From: Pirellulaceae bacterium
GTDB lineage: Bacteria > Planctomycetota > Planctomycetia > Pirellulales > Pirellulaceae
Direction: 5' to 3'
NCBI GenBank assembly: GCA_018402565.1
Contig: JAGYIQ010000006.1
Location: 124,001 to 188,000 of the forward strand
DNA length: 64,000 bases
Within the stretch, counting starts at the first letter, position 1; the number at the start of each line of letters is the position of its first letter. Positions 34,279-47,253 of the stretch are shown piece after piece. A model generated the notes under the pieces. The model saw only the letters and a program-made list of their open reading frames with translations. It ran no database searches and was not told the DNA's origin. The translations under genes were made by a program, and so were the position numbers.

Positions 34279-35641
34279 GCGAGCGAGTCGACGCGCGGCG
34301 TTGCAGTTGGGTTTGGCCGGTTTGGCTGGTGGAAGTTTTTGGGACCTATTGTCGTTGCAACGGCAGGCGGAGGCTGCTGAAGTGGGCGGCGAGGCTGGGG
34401 GCGAACGGCGCGGCGATGGCGGCCCTCCGCTGCGTCGGCAGGCGAAGAGTTGTATTTTGATTTGGATGGATGGTGGTCCATCGCATTTCGAAACGTTTGA
34501 TCCGAAGCCGGAGGCACCTGTCGAGATCCGCGGCGAGTTCCAATCGATTGCGACGAAGATCCCGGGTGTGCATTTTTCGGAGCACATGAGTCGTTTGGCC
34601 GCGATGGCAGACAAGTTTGCGGTGATTCGATCAGTGTGCCATAACCAAGGCAATCATGGGGCTGGCAATCATTACATGATGACTGGCATGCCGCCACGGA
34701 TTCCGGTGGGCTGTGGTGCGTTTGTGAGTTTTCATCCTAGTTTGGGCTCGGTGGTGTCGCACGAGTATCAAGCCCCGTTTGGCTTGCCGAGTTATTTTTC
34801 CATGCCCTCGATGTCCCGGTCGGGCGGGCCAAATTTCTTGGGAGCGAAGTACGCGCCATTTGTGGTCGGCAACGACCCGAATAGTCAACATTTTCGGGTC
34901 CGTGACGTGGAGTTGGCGTCAGGTGTGGCTCGGCCGCAGTTCGACGAGCGGTTGGAGTTGCGGAAGTTGGTGGACACTCTGCCGCGATTCGAGGAGGCTG
35001 CGGCGGCGGATCCGGTGATGGCGAATGACGAGTATTACCAGCAGGGGTACGACTTGATTACGACGCCCGCGGCGCAGCAGGCGTTTGACATCCACAGCGA
35101 ACCGGAGGCCTTGCGGGAGGCGTACGGTCGGAACGCATTTGGGCAGCGGGCCTTGTTGGCTCGGCGATTGGTCGAAGCGGGCGTACCGTTTGTCACGTTG
35201 TACGATGGCGGTTGGGATCATCACACGGACATTTTTGGTGCGTTGCGGAATCGACTGCCGTCGTGGGATCAAACGGTGGCGGCCTTGCTGCAAGACTTGG
35301 AGGACCGCGGCCTGTTGGAGACCACGTTGGTCATTGCACTGGGTGAATTCGGCCGGACGCCGGCGATCAGCACCTTGCCGGGTGAGAGCAAGCCAGGTCG
35401 CGACCATTGGGCGAATGCCATGTCGATTTTGTTTGCCGGGGGTGGCACGCCGGGTGGACAAGTGGTGGGAGCGACGGATCGTCAAGGTTACGCTGCGATC
35501 GATCGGGTGCTGTCGCCCGAGAACTATGTATCGACGATCTATCGCAAGTTGGGAATCGATCCGAATCGGATTTACTACACGCCCGCGGGCCGCCCGACTC
35601 ATCTGGTCAGCGACTCCACACCGATCCAAGAGTTGTTATGA
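34268..35641 (+). CDS. DUF1501 protein (sulfatase-like fold)
   Basis: The 457-residue protein has an N-terminal twin-arginine-like export signal (RASRRAALQLGLAGLAGG). It shows typical DUF1501 landmarks: CILIWMDGGPSHFETFDPKP, SVCHNQGNHGAGNHYMMTG, YDGGWDHHTDIF, ALGEFGRTPAI and GRDHW. DUF1501 is related to the alkaline phosphatase/sulfatase superfamily. Its ATG overlaps the upstream stop and its stop overlaps the following start (ATGA), so the three genes form a tight operon. The substrate is unknown. Confidence 0.9.
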   Translation: MKTKRASRRAALQLGLAGLAGGSFWDLLSLQRQAEAAEVGGEAGGERRGDGGPPLRRQAKSCILIWMDGGPSHFETFDPKPEAPVEIRGEFQSIATKIPGVHFSEHMSRLAAMADKFAVIRSVCHNQGNHGAGNHYMMTGMPPRIPVGCGAFVSFHPSLGSVVSHEYQAPFGLPSYFSMPSMSRSGGPNFLGAKYAPFVVGNDPNSQHFRVRDVELASGVARPQFDERLELRKLVDTLPRFEEAAAADPVMANDEYYQQGYDLITTPAAQQAFDIHSEPEALREAYGRNAFGQRALLARRLVEAGVPFVTLYDGGWDHHTDIFGALRNRLPSWDQTVAALLQDLEDRGLLETTLVIALGEFGRTPAISTLPGESKPGRDHWANAMSILFAGGGTPGGQVVGATDRQGYAAIDRVLSPENYVSTIYRKLGIDPNRIYYTPAGRPTHLVSDSTPIQELL

Positions 35642-37614
35642 GCCGGTACTGGACACGAGCGGTGCCGGAACGAGTGGCTGGACGGGTGGCTGCGTTTGCG
35701 CCTGGGGTAGTGACTGTGTTAGTGGCGCGGTGGGTGCCATGCGTCGCGTGGTTGCGACGCTTATTGTTTGGTGGTGAGAGAATTGTCGAGCAGAGTTGTC
35801 TGTTGGGCGGTGGCGGCAATGGGCGACTTAGTGAACGGATGGGGTGTCTTGTGACTAATCCCGTGCTGGTTTGTGTTTGCCGCCGGTTCGTCTCTGTGAG
35901 TGGGCGTGTCGCCGCAAGAGAGCAGTGGACAGCGTTGGTGCGACGGTGGCTGGTTTTTCTGTTGTTCTGTGCCAGCGTGTATGGAGTTGGCGGTGGCGGC
36001 GATGCGCAAGTTTGGGGTTATCAAACGGGTGAGGCGCCGCAGTTGACGAGGCTATTTCCGGCGGGAGCGCGGCGCGGTGCAACGACGGAGATTCAGATCA
36101 AGGGCAAGTATCAGGCGGATTCGGTCCGGGTATGGTCACATGGTACTGGGGTGGCTTGGGAGAAGTTGGCAGGGGAAGAATCGTTTGCGGTGTCCATCGA
36201 CGGCGAGGCCGAGGTCGGAGTGGTTTGGGTTCGGTTGGTGGATGCGAGCGGCGCGTCGGAAGTCATGCCGTTTGTGGTGGGTGATTGGCCGGAGGTGAAT
36301 GAAGTCGAGCCGAACGATCGGAGCGATGCGGCGCAAGCGTTGGCTGAACTGCCGATGGTCGTCAACGGCGTGTTGCAGAAGGGGGGTGACGTGGATCATT
36401 ACCGCGTGTCGGTGGCAGGTGGCCAGACGCTCGTGGCGACTGTGGATGCGCAGCGTTACCTGCAATCGGCGGTGGACGCGACCTTGCAGTTGGTTTCACT
36501 GGATGGGCAGCTGTTGATGCAAAACATGGATTATCGAGGTCTGGATCCGCAGATTGTGTGGACGGCTCCGCAGGATGGCGAGGTTGTCTTGCGAGTATTC
36601 GGCTTTCCTGCTGCGCCGGACAGTACGATTTCGTTGGGTGGCGGGGAGCGATTTATTTATCGGCTGAGTGTGACGACTGGGGAGGCCGTGGAAGCGGTGT
36701 CGCCCTTGGCATTGGAGCGAGGTGTGACGACGGAAGTCCAGCGACATGGTTGGAATCTGTCTAATGGCGCGAAACACGTGGTGACATGGCCGAGCGACTC
36801 GAGTTCGGAGTGCGTCTTGGCTTGGCCGACGGCGTTGGGGGTAATTCAGTTGCCGGTGGTGGAGCACCCTTCCCGCTTGGCGTCGGAGCTGCGGATGGCA
36901 GAACCGTTTGCGGCGACGAGTCAATCGGAGGAGGCGTTGCCGGGAGTGACGCTACCGGTGACGATTACCGGCAATTTGACAGAGCCGCGGCAGGTGGATC
37001 GTTTCTTGTTGGACGTGCCGGCTGAGAAGACTTGGCGTGTGCAGGTGGCAGCGCGGGAGTTGGGTTATGCGTGGGATCCGGTCGTTGAAATTTATTCGGT
37101 GAGTGACGGCAAGCGACTGCACCGCCAGGACGATCAGGGTACCGAGGTCGATCCTGCGTGGGATTGGACGCCGCCCGCAGCGGGCCAGTATTGGTTGCAA
37201 GTGTTTGATTTGCATGGGCATGCCAGTGCCCATGCTTGGTACCGATTATCGGTGACGGAGCGGCTTCCCGAAGTCCGTCTACATGTGGCTGGGACGGTGT
37301 ATCGCGGGAAAGTGGGCGAACCGTTGGAGATCAAAGTCGATGTGGAGAGACTGCAGGGGTATGCGATTGACATGGAGTTGGGCTTGGCGACTCAGGAGGA
37401 CGCGGAGTCGATTACGCCCGTGACGTGTGAGGTGCAGCGTTCGAGTGTCGCCGACGAGTCGGGCAAGCAGTTGGTATTGCGACTGCAATCCGCGGAGCCG
37501 TTTCAGGGGCCGATACGCCTGTTCGCTCGGGAAGTGACGGGCGACGAGCGGACTTACACGGTCAGGGCCAAGACGGCGGGGTTGGCGGACCTGTGGGTGT
37601 CCTTTTTACCCTGA
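35638..37614 (+). CDS. Exported protein with pre-peptidase C-terminal (PPC) domains
   Basis: The 658-residue protein starts in the ATGA overlap with the DUF1501 gene. About 120 N-terminal residues are unusually long and Arg/Cys/Val-rich before a hydrophobic segment (VRRWLVFLLFCASVYGV). The real signal may therefore begin at an internal start such as ATG 35839. The rest is beta-rich with PPC signatures (EVEPNDRSDAAQALAELP, GDVDHYRVSVAGGQTLVATV; a second set near residues 440-540 with QVDRFLLDVPAEKTW). PPC domains are secreted binding or stalk modules. Its place behind DUF1549-DUF1501 is characteristic of planctomycetes. Confidence 0.8.
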   Translation: MSRYWTRAVPERVAGRVAAFAPGVVTVLVARWVPCVAWLRRLLFGGERIVEQSCLLGGGGNGRLSERMGCLVTNPVLVCVCRRFVSVSGRVAAREQWTALVRRWLVFLLFCASVYGVGGGGDAQVWGYQTGEAPQLTRLFPAGARRGATTEIQIKGKYQADSVRVWSHGTGVAWEKLAGEESFAVSIDGEAEVGVVWVRLVDASGASEVMPFVVGDWPEVNEVEPNDRSDAAQALAELPMVVNGVLQKGGDVDHYRVSVAGGQTLVATVDAQRYLQSAVDATLQLVSLDGQLLMQNMDYRGLDPQIVWTAPQDGEVVLRVFGFPAAPDSTISLGGGERFIYRLSVTTGEAVEAVSPLALERGVTTEVQRHGWNLSNGAKHVVTWPSDSSSECVLAWPTALGVIQLPVVEHPSRLASELRMAEPFAATSQSEEALPGVTLPVTITGNLTEPRQVDRFLLDVPAEKTWRVQVAARELGYAWDPVVEIYSVSDGKRLHRQDDQGTEVDPAWDWTPPAAGQYWLQVFDLHGHASAHAWYRLSVTERLPEVRLHVAGTVYRGKVGEPLEIKVDVERLQGYAIDMELGLATQEDAESITPVTCEVQRSSVADESGKQLVLRLQSAEPFQGPIRLFAREVTGDERTYTVRAKTAGLADLWVSFLP

Positions 37615-37621
37615 TTGATGA

Positions 37622-38464
37622 TTACGTATTTTGAAATTCTGCTATTTTCTTAAGCGAGTGCACGTGGATCACTTCGTCCGCGGTCTCGTAGAAGGCGTCG
37701 CGTTCGCGAAGTAGTTCGAACAGTTGGCGCGCTTGGCCGGCGAAGGGCGACTTACGCATGGCTTGGAAAAGTTCGTTCTCGGTAACACCATCTCCGATGG
37801 TTTCGGTCGCCCATTGGAGCAGGTCCAGTTGCGCGGGGGTCGGGTCGGTCGCTGGGGGGGAAGCTGCCGCCTGGGCTGGTTGGTCGACGATCGGCGGGGC
37901 TGGGCTTTCGTCGGCGGTGATGCTGCCAAAGAACGCGTCGTCGCTGGCGAAAATCGCAGCTTCGTCGATCATGGGTTCATCGGCCACGGCTTGTGGCTCG
38001 GGAAGGGCCGCTGTTAGGGGGCTGGGAGTTTGATCGTGAACCTCAACTGGCGATGGCATCGAACTCGGAGTGGGAGCCTGTGTCGAAGATTGGATGGATG
38101 GCCGAGTGTCGACGGCGACGGGTTGGGGAGCGGTTGTGGTTGAAGTGGCGGTGGCTGGCTCAACGGGGGTTGGTGTGGCGGACGGTTGTGACGGAGTGGT
38201 GACGGGTGTGCGGCCAGCGGAGACGGGGGCGTTGTCTGAGAGCGATCCGACGAGGGCGTTTGTGGGAGTGGGGTTGCTGATTGGCAGCGGTGTGGGGAGT
38301 GATTCGCCGAGTACACGAGCGAGTCGGTCGGCGTCGTGTGGATCGAGTTGTTGGAGGGCGCGTTGGAATTCGGCTTGGGCGCGGTCCCAGCGTTGTTGCC
38401 ACGTATTTTGTTGTCGTTGTAATTCGACAAGTACTTCCCATTGGTCGAGGATTTCGGTCAACAT
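37622..38464 (-). CDS. Unknown protein with Pro/Thr-rich linker
   Basis: The 280-residue protein is read from ATG at 38464 (MLTEILDQWEVLVELQRQ; GAGGAA upstream). It has an N-terminal coiled coil of about 60 residues, a long Pro/Thr/Ser-rich disordered linker, and a C-terminal helical domain of about 75 residues (LDLLQWATETIGDGVTENEL). An in-frame extension to 38698 has no protein character. It ends seven bases from the convergent PPC gene. No family is recognised. Confidence 0.6.
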   Translation of the reverse strand: MLTEILDQWEVLVELQRQQNTWQQRWDRAQAEFQRALQQLDPHDADRLARVLGESLPTPLPISNPTPTNALVGSLSDNAPVSAGRTPVTTPSQPSATPTPVEPATATSTTTAPQPVAVDTRPSIQSSTQAPTPSSMPSPVEVHDQTPSPLTAALPEPQAVADEPMIDEAAIFASDDAFFGSITADESPAPPIVDQPAQAAASPPATDPTPAQLDLLQWATETIGDGVTENELFQAMRKSPFAGQARQLFELLRERDAFYETADEVIHVHSLKKIAEFQNT

Positions 38465-38892
38465 GGGCGGGGGTTCCTCAGTGGCGGAGGGGGAACGTGG
38501 GCACGGTTCGAAGGTCGCGCGGGCCTGTTGGATATAGCTTGAGAAGGCGCGGTCGCTCGTTAGGAAGCTGCGGAACGTGGCGGCGGATGTGAGACGCTGA
38601 ATGCGTTTGAATGGATTGTAGGGGTTGTGCCGAGTGTGGGGCCACGGCCGGCCCAAGGCAAACGGCCCAAGGCAACCAATCCGCCGAAACCGGCCCAAGG
38701 CAACCGATCCGCCGCGGGCGTTTTAATTTTGGTAGCCGTTTACGGTAGTGGGATAATTCTACGGGCAGGTGCGCACGGACAAGTCGGATCGTTCGCGGAG
38801 CAAACGGGTGGCAATCACGATTGTTTTCGCATGCAAAAAATCGTGCGGTTAGCGCGAGTCGCTCCACGCCCTCTGACGGGGCTTGAAGTTTC
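38465..38892. other. Spacer with a diverged repeat copy
   Basis: No gene is seen. Segment 38720-38890 is a diverged version of the 168-bp repeat that follows (shared GGTGC-N-CAAGTCGG and GCGAGTCGCTC-like text). Three short GGCCCAAGGCAAC repeats lie at 38645-38705. Confidence 0.45.
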
Positions 38893-39228
38893 TGAATTGT
38901 AACCGTTCACGGGTGGGAGGTAATCCTCGGGGCTGGTGCATTCCGCAAGTCGGTTGGTTCTCGGGGTAAACCGATAGCGTTCTCCAGTTGCTTTTGCTCG
39001 CAAACAACCGACTGGTTAGCCCGACTTGCTGCATGACACCCTACGGGGCGTGAACGGTTCTGAATTGTAACCGTTCACGGGTGGGAGGTAATCCTCGGGG
39101 CTGGTGCATTCCGCAAGTCGGTTGGTTCTCGGGGTAAACCGATAGCGTTCTCCAGTTGCTTTTGCTCGCAAACAACCGACTGGTTAGCCCGACTTGCTGC
39201 ATGACACCCTACGGGGTGTGAACGGTTA
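38893..39228. repeat. Two tandem 168-bp elements with terminal inverted repeats
   Basis: Copies at 38893-39060 and 39061-39228 are nearly identical. Each begins near AACCGTTCACG and ends with CGTGAACGGTT. An inner pair GCAAGTCGG/CCGACTTGC makes the whole unit foldable into a long hairpin. A further diverged copy is at about 46075-46215. It fits a MITE-like repeat or a structured RNA. Confidence 0.75.
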
Positions 39229-39259
39229 CGAATTTTGGCTGGAGCGCGAGTGAGGTGCG

Positions 39260-42511
<3,252 letters not shown>

Positions 42512-42751
42512 CGGGATACCTTAGCTTCAGGGGGGCGGGCGGATTGGGGGCGGCGACCATCCAGGGTTGGCGCGCCAAAACTTGACTCTCGCGGGGGTCT
42601 AACCCGCGCGGAAAGTAAAATTTCCCAAGCCTACCACAGGAGAGGCTTTTCCTTCAATAGGCCGCACTCGCCTTGAACGTTGCCCGGGTGTCGCCCTAGA
42701 ATCAAGCCGCAAGTTTGAAATGAAGTCTCCAGTCTCCTGCGGAAGGTACCC

Positions 42752-43300
42752 GTGAAAGTATTGTTGAACGAGCAACAGTTGGCCAATGGTGTGCGGCGAT
42801 TGGCCGACGATGTCAAGCAGACGTATGGCGACCAGCCCCTGACGATTTTGGGGGTGATGACTGGCAGTGTCATGTTGTTGGCCGACTTGGTACGCCTGTT
42901 GGCGATGCCGTTGCGGGTGGGGGTCGTGCAGGCCAGCAGTTATCGAGGGGGGATGACGCCGGGGCAATTGCATGTCGATTCGCGGCTGATGCCGGACATA
43001 GCGGGTCGGGACGTCTTGATCATTGATGACATCTTCGACACGGGTCGGACGATGGTCAAATTGAGCGAATTATTGCACAGCATGCAGCCGCGAAGTGTGC
43101 GGACGGCCGTGTTGTTATTGAAAGATGGCTGCCAGAAAGTCGAGATGCGGCCGGACTTTGTCACCTTCAACATCCCGGACGAGTTTGTGGTGGGGTACGG
43201 TTTGGATTACGAGGACGAGTACCGCAACCTGCCGTATGTCGGCGTGTTGGAGGAAGAGGATCTGCAGCGACACCGCCTGCGACGCCAAGCGGAGCGCTAG
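42752..43300 (+). CDS. hpt: Hypoxanthine-guanine phosphoribosyltransferase
   Basis: The 182-residue purine salvage enzyme has the PRPP-binding loop VLIIDDIFDTGRTMVKL, an N-terminal MTGSVMLLADLVR segment, the flexible-loop SSYRG, and the C-terminal IPDEFVVGYGLDYEDEYRNL typical of bacterial Hpt. It starts at GTG 42752 with GGAAGG five bases upstream. It converts hypoxanthine or guanine plus PRPP to IMP or GMP. The next gene starts four bases after its stop. Confidence 0.93.
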   Translation: MKVLLNEQQLANGVRRLADDVKQTYGDQPLTILGVMTGSVMLLADLVRLLAMPLRVGVVQASSYRGGMTPGQLHVDSRLMPDIAGRDVLIIDDIFDTGRTMVKLSELLHSMQPRSVRTAVLLLKDGCQKVEMRPDFVTFNIPDEFVVGYGLDYEDEYRNLPYVGVLEEEDLQRHRLRRQAER

Positions 43301-43304
43301 AGTT

Positions 43305-44741
43305 TTGACCTTGTCACATGAAATTGCGCAGTGGTTGACCGTTTGGGCCCAATCGGAGGCGGGGCGCGAGCTGTTGGCTGGGTTGCCGTCGGATCGGTCG
43401 GGTCTGGCGGCGGCGGTCCCGCGACTGAGGAAACGGGGACTGACACGGGAGCAGACGTCGGCCGTGGTGGAATTGGCCGAGTTGCGGCAGCGGGCCACGG
43501 CCAAGTTCGCGGACGCGGAGCGATTGTTTCTGACGCGGCGCGGTTACGAGCAGGCCAGCGGCCAGACGTTGGCGGCGTGGAAAGCGGACTGCTTGCGAAG
43601 TCAATGGCCGAGTGAATCGCTGTTGTTGGTGGATCTGTGCTGCGGCGTGGGCGGTGATTTGCGCGAGTTTGCTCGGGCGTTTCCCAGCTTGGGTGTGGAG
43701 CGAGATCCCGCGGTGGCGCATTTTGCTGAGGAGAACCTGAAGACGCTGGGCCCGTCGAGCGGTCAGACGCCGCAACCGCAGTCAGTGGTGTGTGCGGCGA
43801 TCGAGACGTTGTTGAGTGGGAGGGCGTCCAGCCGAGCGGAAGAGCGGGGCCCATGTCCAGTGTCGGCTGTTGGGCCTGCGCGTGTCACGACGGCAGGGTC
43901 GATGGATCATTGGCCGGAGTCGCTGCGGGTTTGGGTGGAGCGACATGGTTTGGAGCAGCGGCGATTGGTTTGGCATTTGGATCCGGATCGGCGTGACGCG
44001 ACTGGGCGGCACACGCGGTGGGAGGACCTGTCCCCGGGTCCGGACGTTGTGAGTAATCTGTGCGAACAGTGGGGGCCGGGGGTGGTGAAATTGGCGCCGG
44101 CGACAGAAATCCCAGAGTCGTGGCGGCGTCGGGGGCATTGGCAGTGGATGGGTTGGGCGCGGGAGTGCAAACAGTTGTTGGGATGGTTTGGGTTGGAACC
44201 GCGGTTCCCAGTGGGTCGTCGCAGCGTGGTGGTATGGGATCGCGAGCGGGCGGGATGGCGTGAGTGGCCGGGGGATGGCGGTTCTGTGGGCTGTCTGGAG
44301 GAGGATGCTGAGAACGCCAAGGTCGGGTCGGTGCGTGAGCCCGCGGCCTACTTGTTTGAGCCACAAGCGGCCGTTTATGCGGCTGGTTTGACCGACGCTT
44401 TGGCGGCCGTTTCGGGTTGGCGGCGATTGTTAGGTGGCGACTATTTCACGTCCGACGCGTTGACGCCGGGGCTGGGCGAGTTATTTGCGGCCTTTCAGGT
44501 TCTGGAGGTAGTGCCGTTGCGATTGCCGACGGTCCGAGCTTGGTTGGAGCAGCGGTCGGCGGTGGTGACGGAAGTCAAGTCGCGTTTGGTGGCCGAGAAG
44601 GATGCGAGCGGCTTGAAAGCCTGGGTCGGTCGCTCGTCAGGAGCGGGGGATGGGCCAGCAGTTTCCTTGCTCTTGTACGGGAGCATGGCGGCCTTGCGGG
44701 TGGCGATTTGTAGACGGGTGTTTGAAATGCCGGTGCCGTAA
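43305..44741 (+). CDS. THUMP-like class I SAM methyltransferase
   Basis: The 478-residue protein starts at TTG 43305 (GGAGCG upstream). A helical N-terminus precedes a Rossmann methyltransferase motif LLVDLCCGVGGDL (about residue 105) and an HLDPDRR motif near residue 225. The C-terminal domain (AAYLFEPQAAVYAAGLTDAL to AVVTEVKSRLVA) matches the THUMP-like domain found behind such methyltransferases. RNA or tRNA is the probable target class; the exact nucleotide is unknown. The segment between residues about 150 and 200 is Ser/Ala/Gly-rich and may be a disordered insert. Confidence 0.8.
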   Translation: MTLSHEIAQWLTVWAQSEAGRELLAGLPSDRSGLAAAVPRLRKRGLTREQTSAVVELAELRQRATAKFADAERLFLTRRGYEQASGQTLAAWKADCLRSQWPSESLLLVDLCCGVGGDLREFARAFPSLGVERDPAVAHFAEENLKTLGPSSGQTPQPQSVVCAAIETLLSGRASSRAEERGPCPVSAVGPARVTTAGSMDHWPESLRVWVERHGLEQRRLVWHLDPDRRDATGRHTRWEDLSPGPDVVSNLCEQWGPGVVKLAPATEIPESWRRRGHWQWMGWARECKQLLGWFGLEPRFPVGRRSVVVWDRERAGWREWPGDGGSVGCLEEDAENAKVGSVREPAAYLFEPQAAVYAAGLTDALAAVSGWRRLLGGDYFTSDALTPGLGELFAAFQVLEVVPLRLPTVRAWLEQRSAVVTEVKSRLVAEKDASGLKAWVGRSSGAGDGPAVSLLLYGSMAALRVAICRRVFEMPVP

Positions 44742-44965
44742 GTGCCGGTGCCTGAAATGCCGGTGACTGAAGTATCGTGAGGGATTCTTTGCTAACTGTC
44801 GGTTGCGGTTACGGAGGGGATGTTTCACAATGGGGTGGCTGGCGTCGGGTCGCAAATTCGCTGTTTTGGCAGCGGTCGCGTTCGATGTGGGCTGGAATTG
44901 GGGGGCTTAAATTGGGGGTCTGGAGTGGGGTTTTGGTTGTTCTTTGCAACGGGAGACATAAGCGG

Positions 44966-45970
44966 ATGCGTCAAATGCGAGTAGTTTTGGGTTGGTTGGC
45001 GGCGGGTTTGGCCGTCGTGATGTTGGGGCAGTCCTTGGTTGTCCAGGCGGTCATGGCGGATGAGAAGCCGATCTTCACGGACCCGGCTTCGGCCAATGAG
45101 GATTACGCGGTTCAGGGTGAATACACTGTGGAAACGTCCCCGTTGGGACCGATTGGCGCGCAGATCATTGCCTTGGGTAAAGGTCGTTTTCAAGGCAAGT
45201 TCTACATTGGTGGATTGCCGGGCAAAGGCTGGGAGCGAGAAGATGATTTGATCGAAGGCGAGGGTCAGCGGGACGGTGACGTCGTCAAGTTCGAGAGCGA
45301 GTCGGGCGATGGTAGTGCCGTGTTGGCCAATGGCGTTATTTCGGTCTACAGCGGCGATGGCGAGAAGCTGTTTGACATGAAAAAAGTGGAGCGAGTCAGC
45401 CCGACCTTGGGCGCCAAGGCTCCGGAGGGTGCGATCGTGTTGTTCGACGGCACGAGCGCCGATTCGTTCGAAAAGGGTGAGTTGATCGACGGCAAGTACT
45501 TGGGTGCGACCAATTGCCAAAGCAAAGAGAAGTTTGGCGATCACAAATTGCACATCGAGTTTCGCACGCCGTTTATGCCCGAGCATCGCGGGCAGGCTCG
45601 TGGCAACAGCGGCGTGTACGTGCAGGGCCGCTACGAAGTCCAGGTGTTGGACTCGTTTGGCTTGGAGGGCGAGAACAATGAATGTGGCGGGATCTATTCG
45701 TTGGGTCGTCCGATCGTCAACATGGCACTGCCGCCGTTGACTTGGCAGACTTACGATATTGAATTCACGGCCGCGAAGATGGACGACGCTGGGAACCGCG
45801 TCAACCCGCGGATCACCGTGCGGCACAACGGTGTGTTGATCCACAAAAACGTCGAGTTGAAGCAGGGAACACCGGGTGGTTTGCCGATGGGTGACGCTCC
45901 CGAGTCGTTGTTCCTGCAGAACCACGGCGACCCGGTTGTCTTCCGGAATATTTGGGTCGAAAAGAAATAA
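44966..45970 (+). CDS. Secreted DUF1080 (3-keto-disaccharide hydrolase-like) protein
   Basis: The 334-residue protein is read from ATG 44966 with GGGAG upstream, which gives a clean signal peptide (VVLGWLAAGLAVVMLG). The C-terminal 190 residues are the DUF1080 beta-jelly-roll domain: GAIVLFDGTSADSF, DHKLHIEFRTPFMPEHRGQA, GNSGVYVQGRYEVQVLDSFG and LFLQNHGDPVVFRNIWV. DUF1080 proteins are abundant in planctomycetes, and some members are reported to act on 3-keto-glycosides. The N-terminal 120 residues form a separate beta-rich domain. A strong terminator follows. Confidence 0.88.
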   Translation: MRQMRVVLGWLAAGLAVVMLGQSLVVQAVMADEKPIFTDPASANEDYAVQGEYTVETSPLGPIGAQIIALGKGRFQGKFYIGGLPGKGWEREDDLIEGEGQRDGDVVKFESESGDGSAVLANGVISVYSGDGEKLFDMKKVERVSPTLGAKAPEGAIVLFDGTSADSFEKGELIDGKYLGATNCQSKEKFGDHKLHIEFRTPFMPEHRGQARGNSGVYVQGRYEVQVLDSFGLEGENNECGGIYSLGRPIVNMALPPLTWQTYDIEFTAAKMDDAGNRVNPRITVRHNGVLIHKNVELKQGTPGGLPMGDAPESLFLQNHGDPVVFRNIWVEKK

Positions 45971-46012
45971 GGGACGCGTGGCCGGGGCGGCCGCCGCATC
46001 CTGCATCCTATC

Positions 46013-46053
46013 AACGCGTTGCTCGGTTTTTTCCGGGCAACGCGTTTTTTTTG
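46013..46053 (+). terminator. Rho-independent terminator
   Basis: AACGCGTTGCTCGG and CCGGGCAACGCGTT form a 14-bp stem (one mismatch or wobble) around TTTTTT, followed by eight T. Confidence 0.85.
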
Positions 46054-46074
46054 GTAACTGCTGACGGTTGTTGG

Positions 46075-46215
46075 TGCGATTTCGGGGCTGGTGCGGCGGC
46101 GCAAGTCGGATGGTTCTCGGGGCGGACCGGTCGTATTCTCGCGTTACCTGTTCCCGCAAACGATCGCACCTTTCGCCCGACTTGGTGCACGGCAGATTAT
46201 GGTGTGTGAACGGTT
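46075..46215. repeat. Diverged copy of the 168-bp repeat
   Basis: It shares GGGGCTGGTGC, CGCAAGTCGG-TGGTTCTCGGGG, a CGCAAAC segment, CCCGACTTG-TGCA and GTGAACGGTT, in the same order as the copies at 38893-39228. No gene is seen here. Confidence 0.6.
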
Positions 46216-46273
46216 GCTTTGGTTTGACTGGCCGAGGATCGCAGTCTTAGCCCGGCATTGCTCTGCGAGGGGG

Positions 46274-47224
46274 CTAAAGGGTTTTGCGGTAGAGGACCGT
46301 TGAGTCGATGGGGGTGAAGTCGAGTTTCTGGCACAGGGAGGCCACGGCCAGATCGGTGTCTGGGTGTTGTATCTCGATGAGTCCCACGCCGGCTTGTTTC
46401 AATTGGCGGAGGCTTTCGCCGACCATGTAGGTTGCCAGTCCGGTCCGTCGCCACTGCGGAGCGACCTCCAGTTCGACGAGGCCCATGCCGTGTTGTCCCC
46501 AGTTCTGGACCAGCGGATCCATTTCCCAAAATGCGACTTTTCCAACAATTTCTCCACTTCTTTTGTCTTTTAGCTGGAAGACCTTCTGGGTGGCGGCATC
46601 GTAGTGGCAGGCTTGCAACCAGGTTTGCGGTTGGCAGTCGGAGACATTTTCCAGGGCGTAGCTGCGGCCGATGAGCAGTTGTCGGCGGTCGATGACTTGT
46701 CGGAAGCCGCTGAGGCGCCAGTGGTTGATACTGACGCGACCGTAGGCTTGGAACCCGGCGGTTTGCAGTGCGACGCCGACGAGGGGATCATCGGCGAGAA
46801 CTCCGACGGCGCGGGAACCGCCGTAGAGTCCCAGGTAGAAGGGGGAGAGCGGGAAGTAGCCGCCGAACTCGATTTGCTGGGCGCCGCGGTCTTGTAAGTA
46901 GCGCGCGGAATAATCCAATAGTTCGGCGGCAGTTTGTGCCGCGTGTGGGCCGGGGAGTAGCAGCAATTGCGCGATGACTCCGCGGGTGGGGTCCAAGCCT
47001 TGTTGGTCGTCGGCGATGCCGGAGGCGGCGTGAACGAGGCCGAGGAGTTGGTCGTCGAGCCAGGCGAGGCGGAGACCGTCGGGGTCGAAGTAGGTTTTGC
47101 TGAGGACGACGCGTTCAAAAATGGCGGGAGTGAGTCCTTGGAATTTGCCGCGGAGCTCTGGGTGCTGGTGCCAGAGTTGGCAGATTTGTGGGGTGTCCGA
47201 GTTGCGAAAAGAACGTAGTTGCAT
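46274..47224 (-). CDS. GNAT-fold N-acetyltransferase (probably two domains)
   Basis: The 316-residue protein starts MQLRSFRNSDTPQICQLWHQ, a classic GNAT beginning, with an acetyl-CoA region near residues 85-105 (GVIAQLLLLPGPHAAQTAAE). The C-terminal half has a better-conserved acetyl-CoA site (LVELEVAPQWRRTGLATYMV), so it looks like a tandem GNAT. It is encoded 29 bp downstream of the acyltransferase gene on the same strand and probably co-transcribed. The substrate is unknown. Confidence 0.8.
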   Translation of the reverse strand: MQLRSFRNSDTPQICQLWHQHPELRGKFQGLTPAIFERVVLSKTYFDPDGLRLAWLDDQLLGLVHAASGIADDQQGLDPTRGVIAQLLLLPGPHAAQTAAELLDYSARYLQDRGAQQIEFGGYFPLSPFYLGLYGGSRAVGVLADDPLVGVALQTAGFQAYGRVSINHWRLSGFRQVIDRRQLLIGRSYALENVSDCQPQTWLQACHYDAATQKVFQLKDKRSGEIVGKVAFWEMDPLVQNWGQHGMGLVELEVAPQWRRTGLATYMVGESLRQLKQAGVGLIEIQHPDTDLAVASLCQKLDFTPIDSTVLYRKTL

Positions 47225-47253
47225 GGGGATCTCAGTGGGTCTTTCGACGCGTT

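Noticed and set aside
35407..35637. Longer N-terminus of the PPC-domain protein
   Set aside because: It would overlap the DUF1501 coding sequence by more than 200 bp; the ATGA junction at 35638 is the natural start.
44825..46159. 444-codon minus-strand frame under the DUF1080 gene
   Set aside because: It is the shadow of a recognised DUF1080 protein and crosses its terminator.
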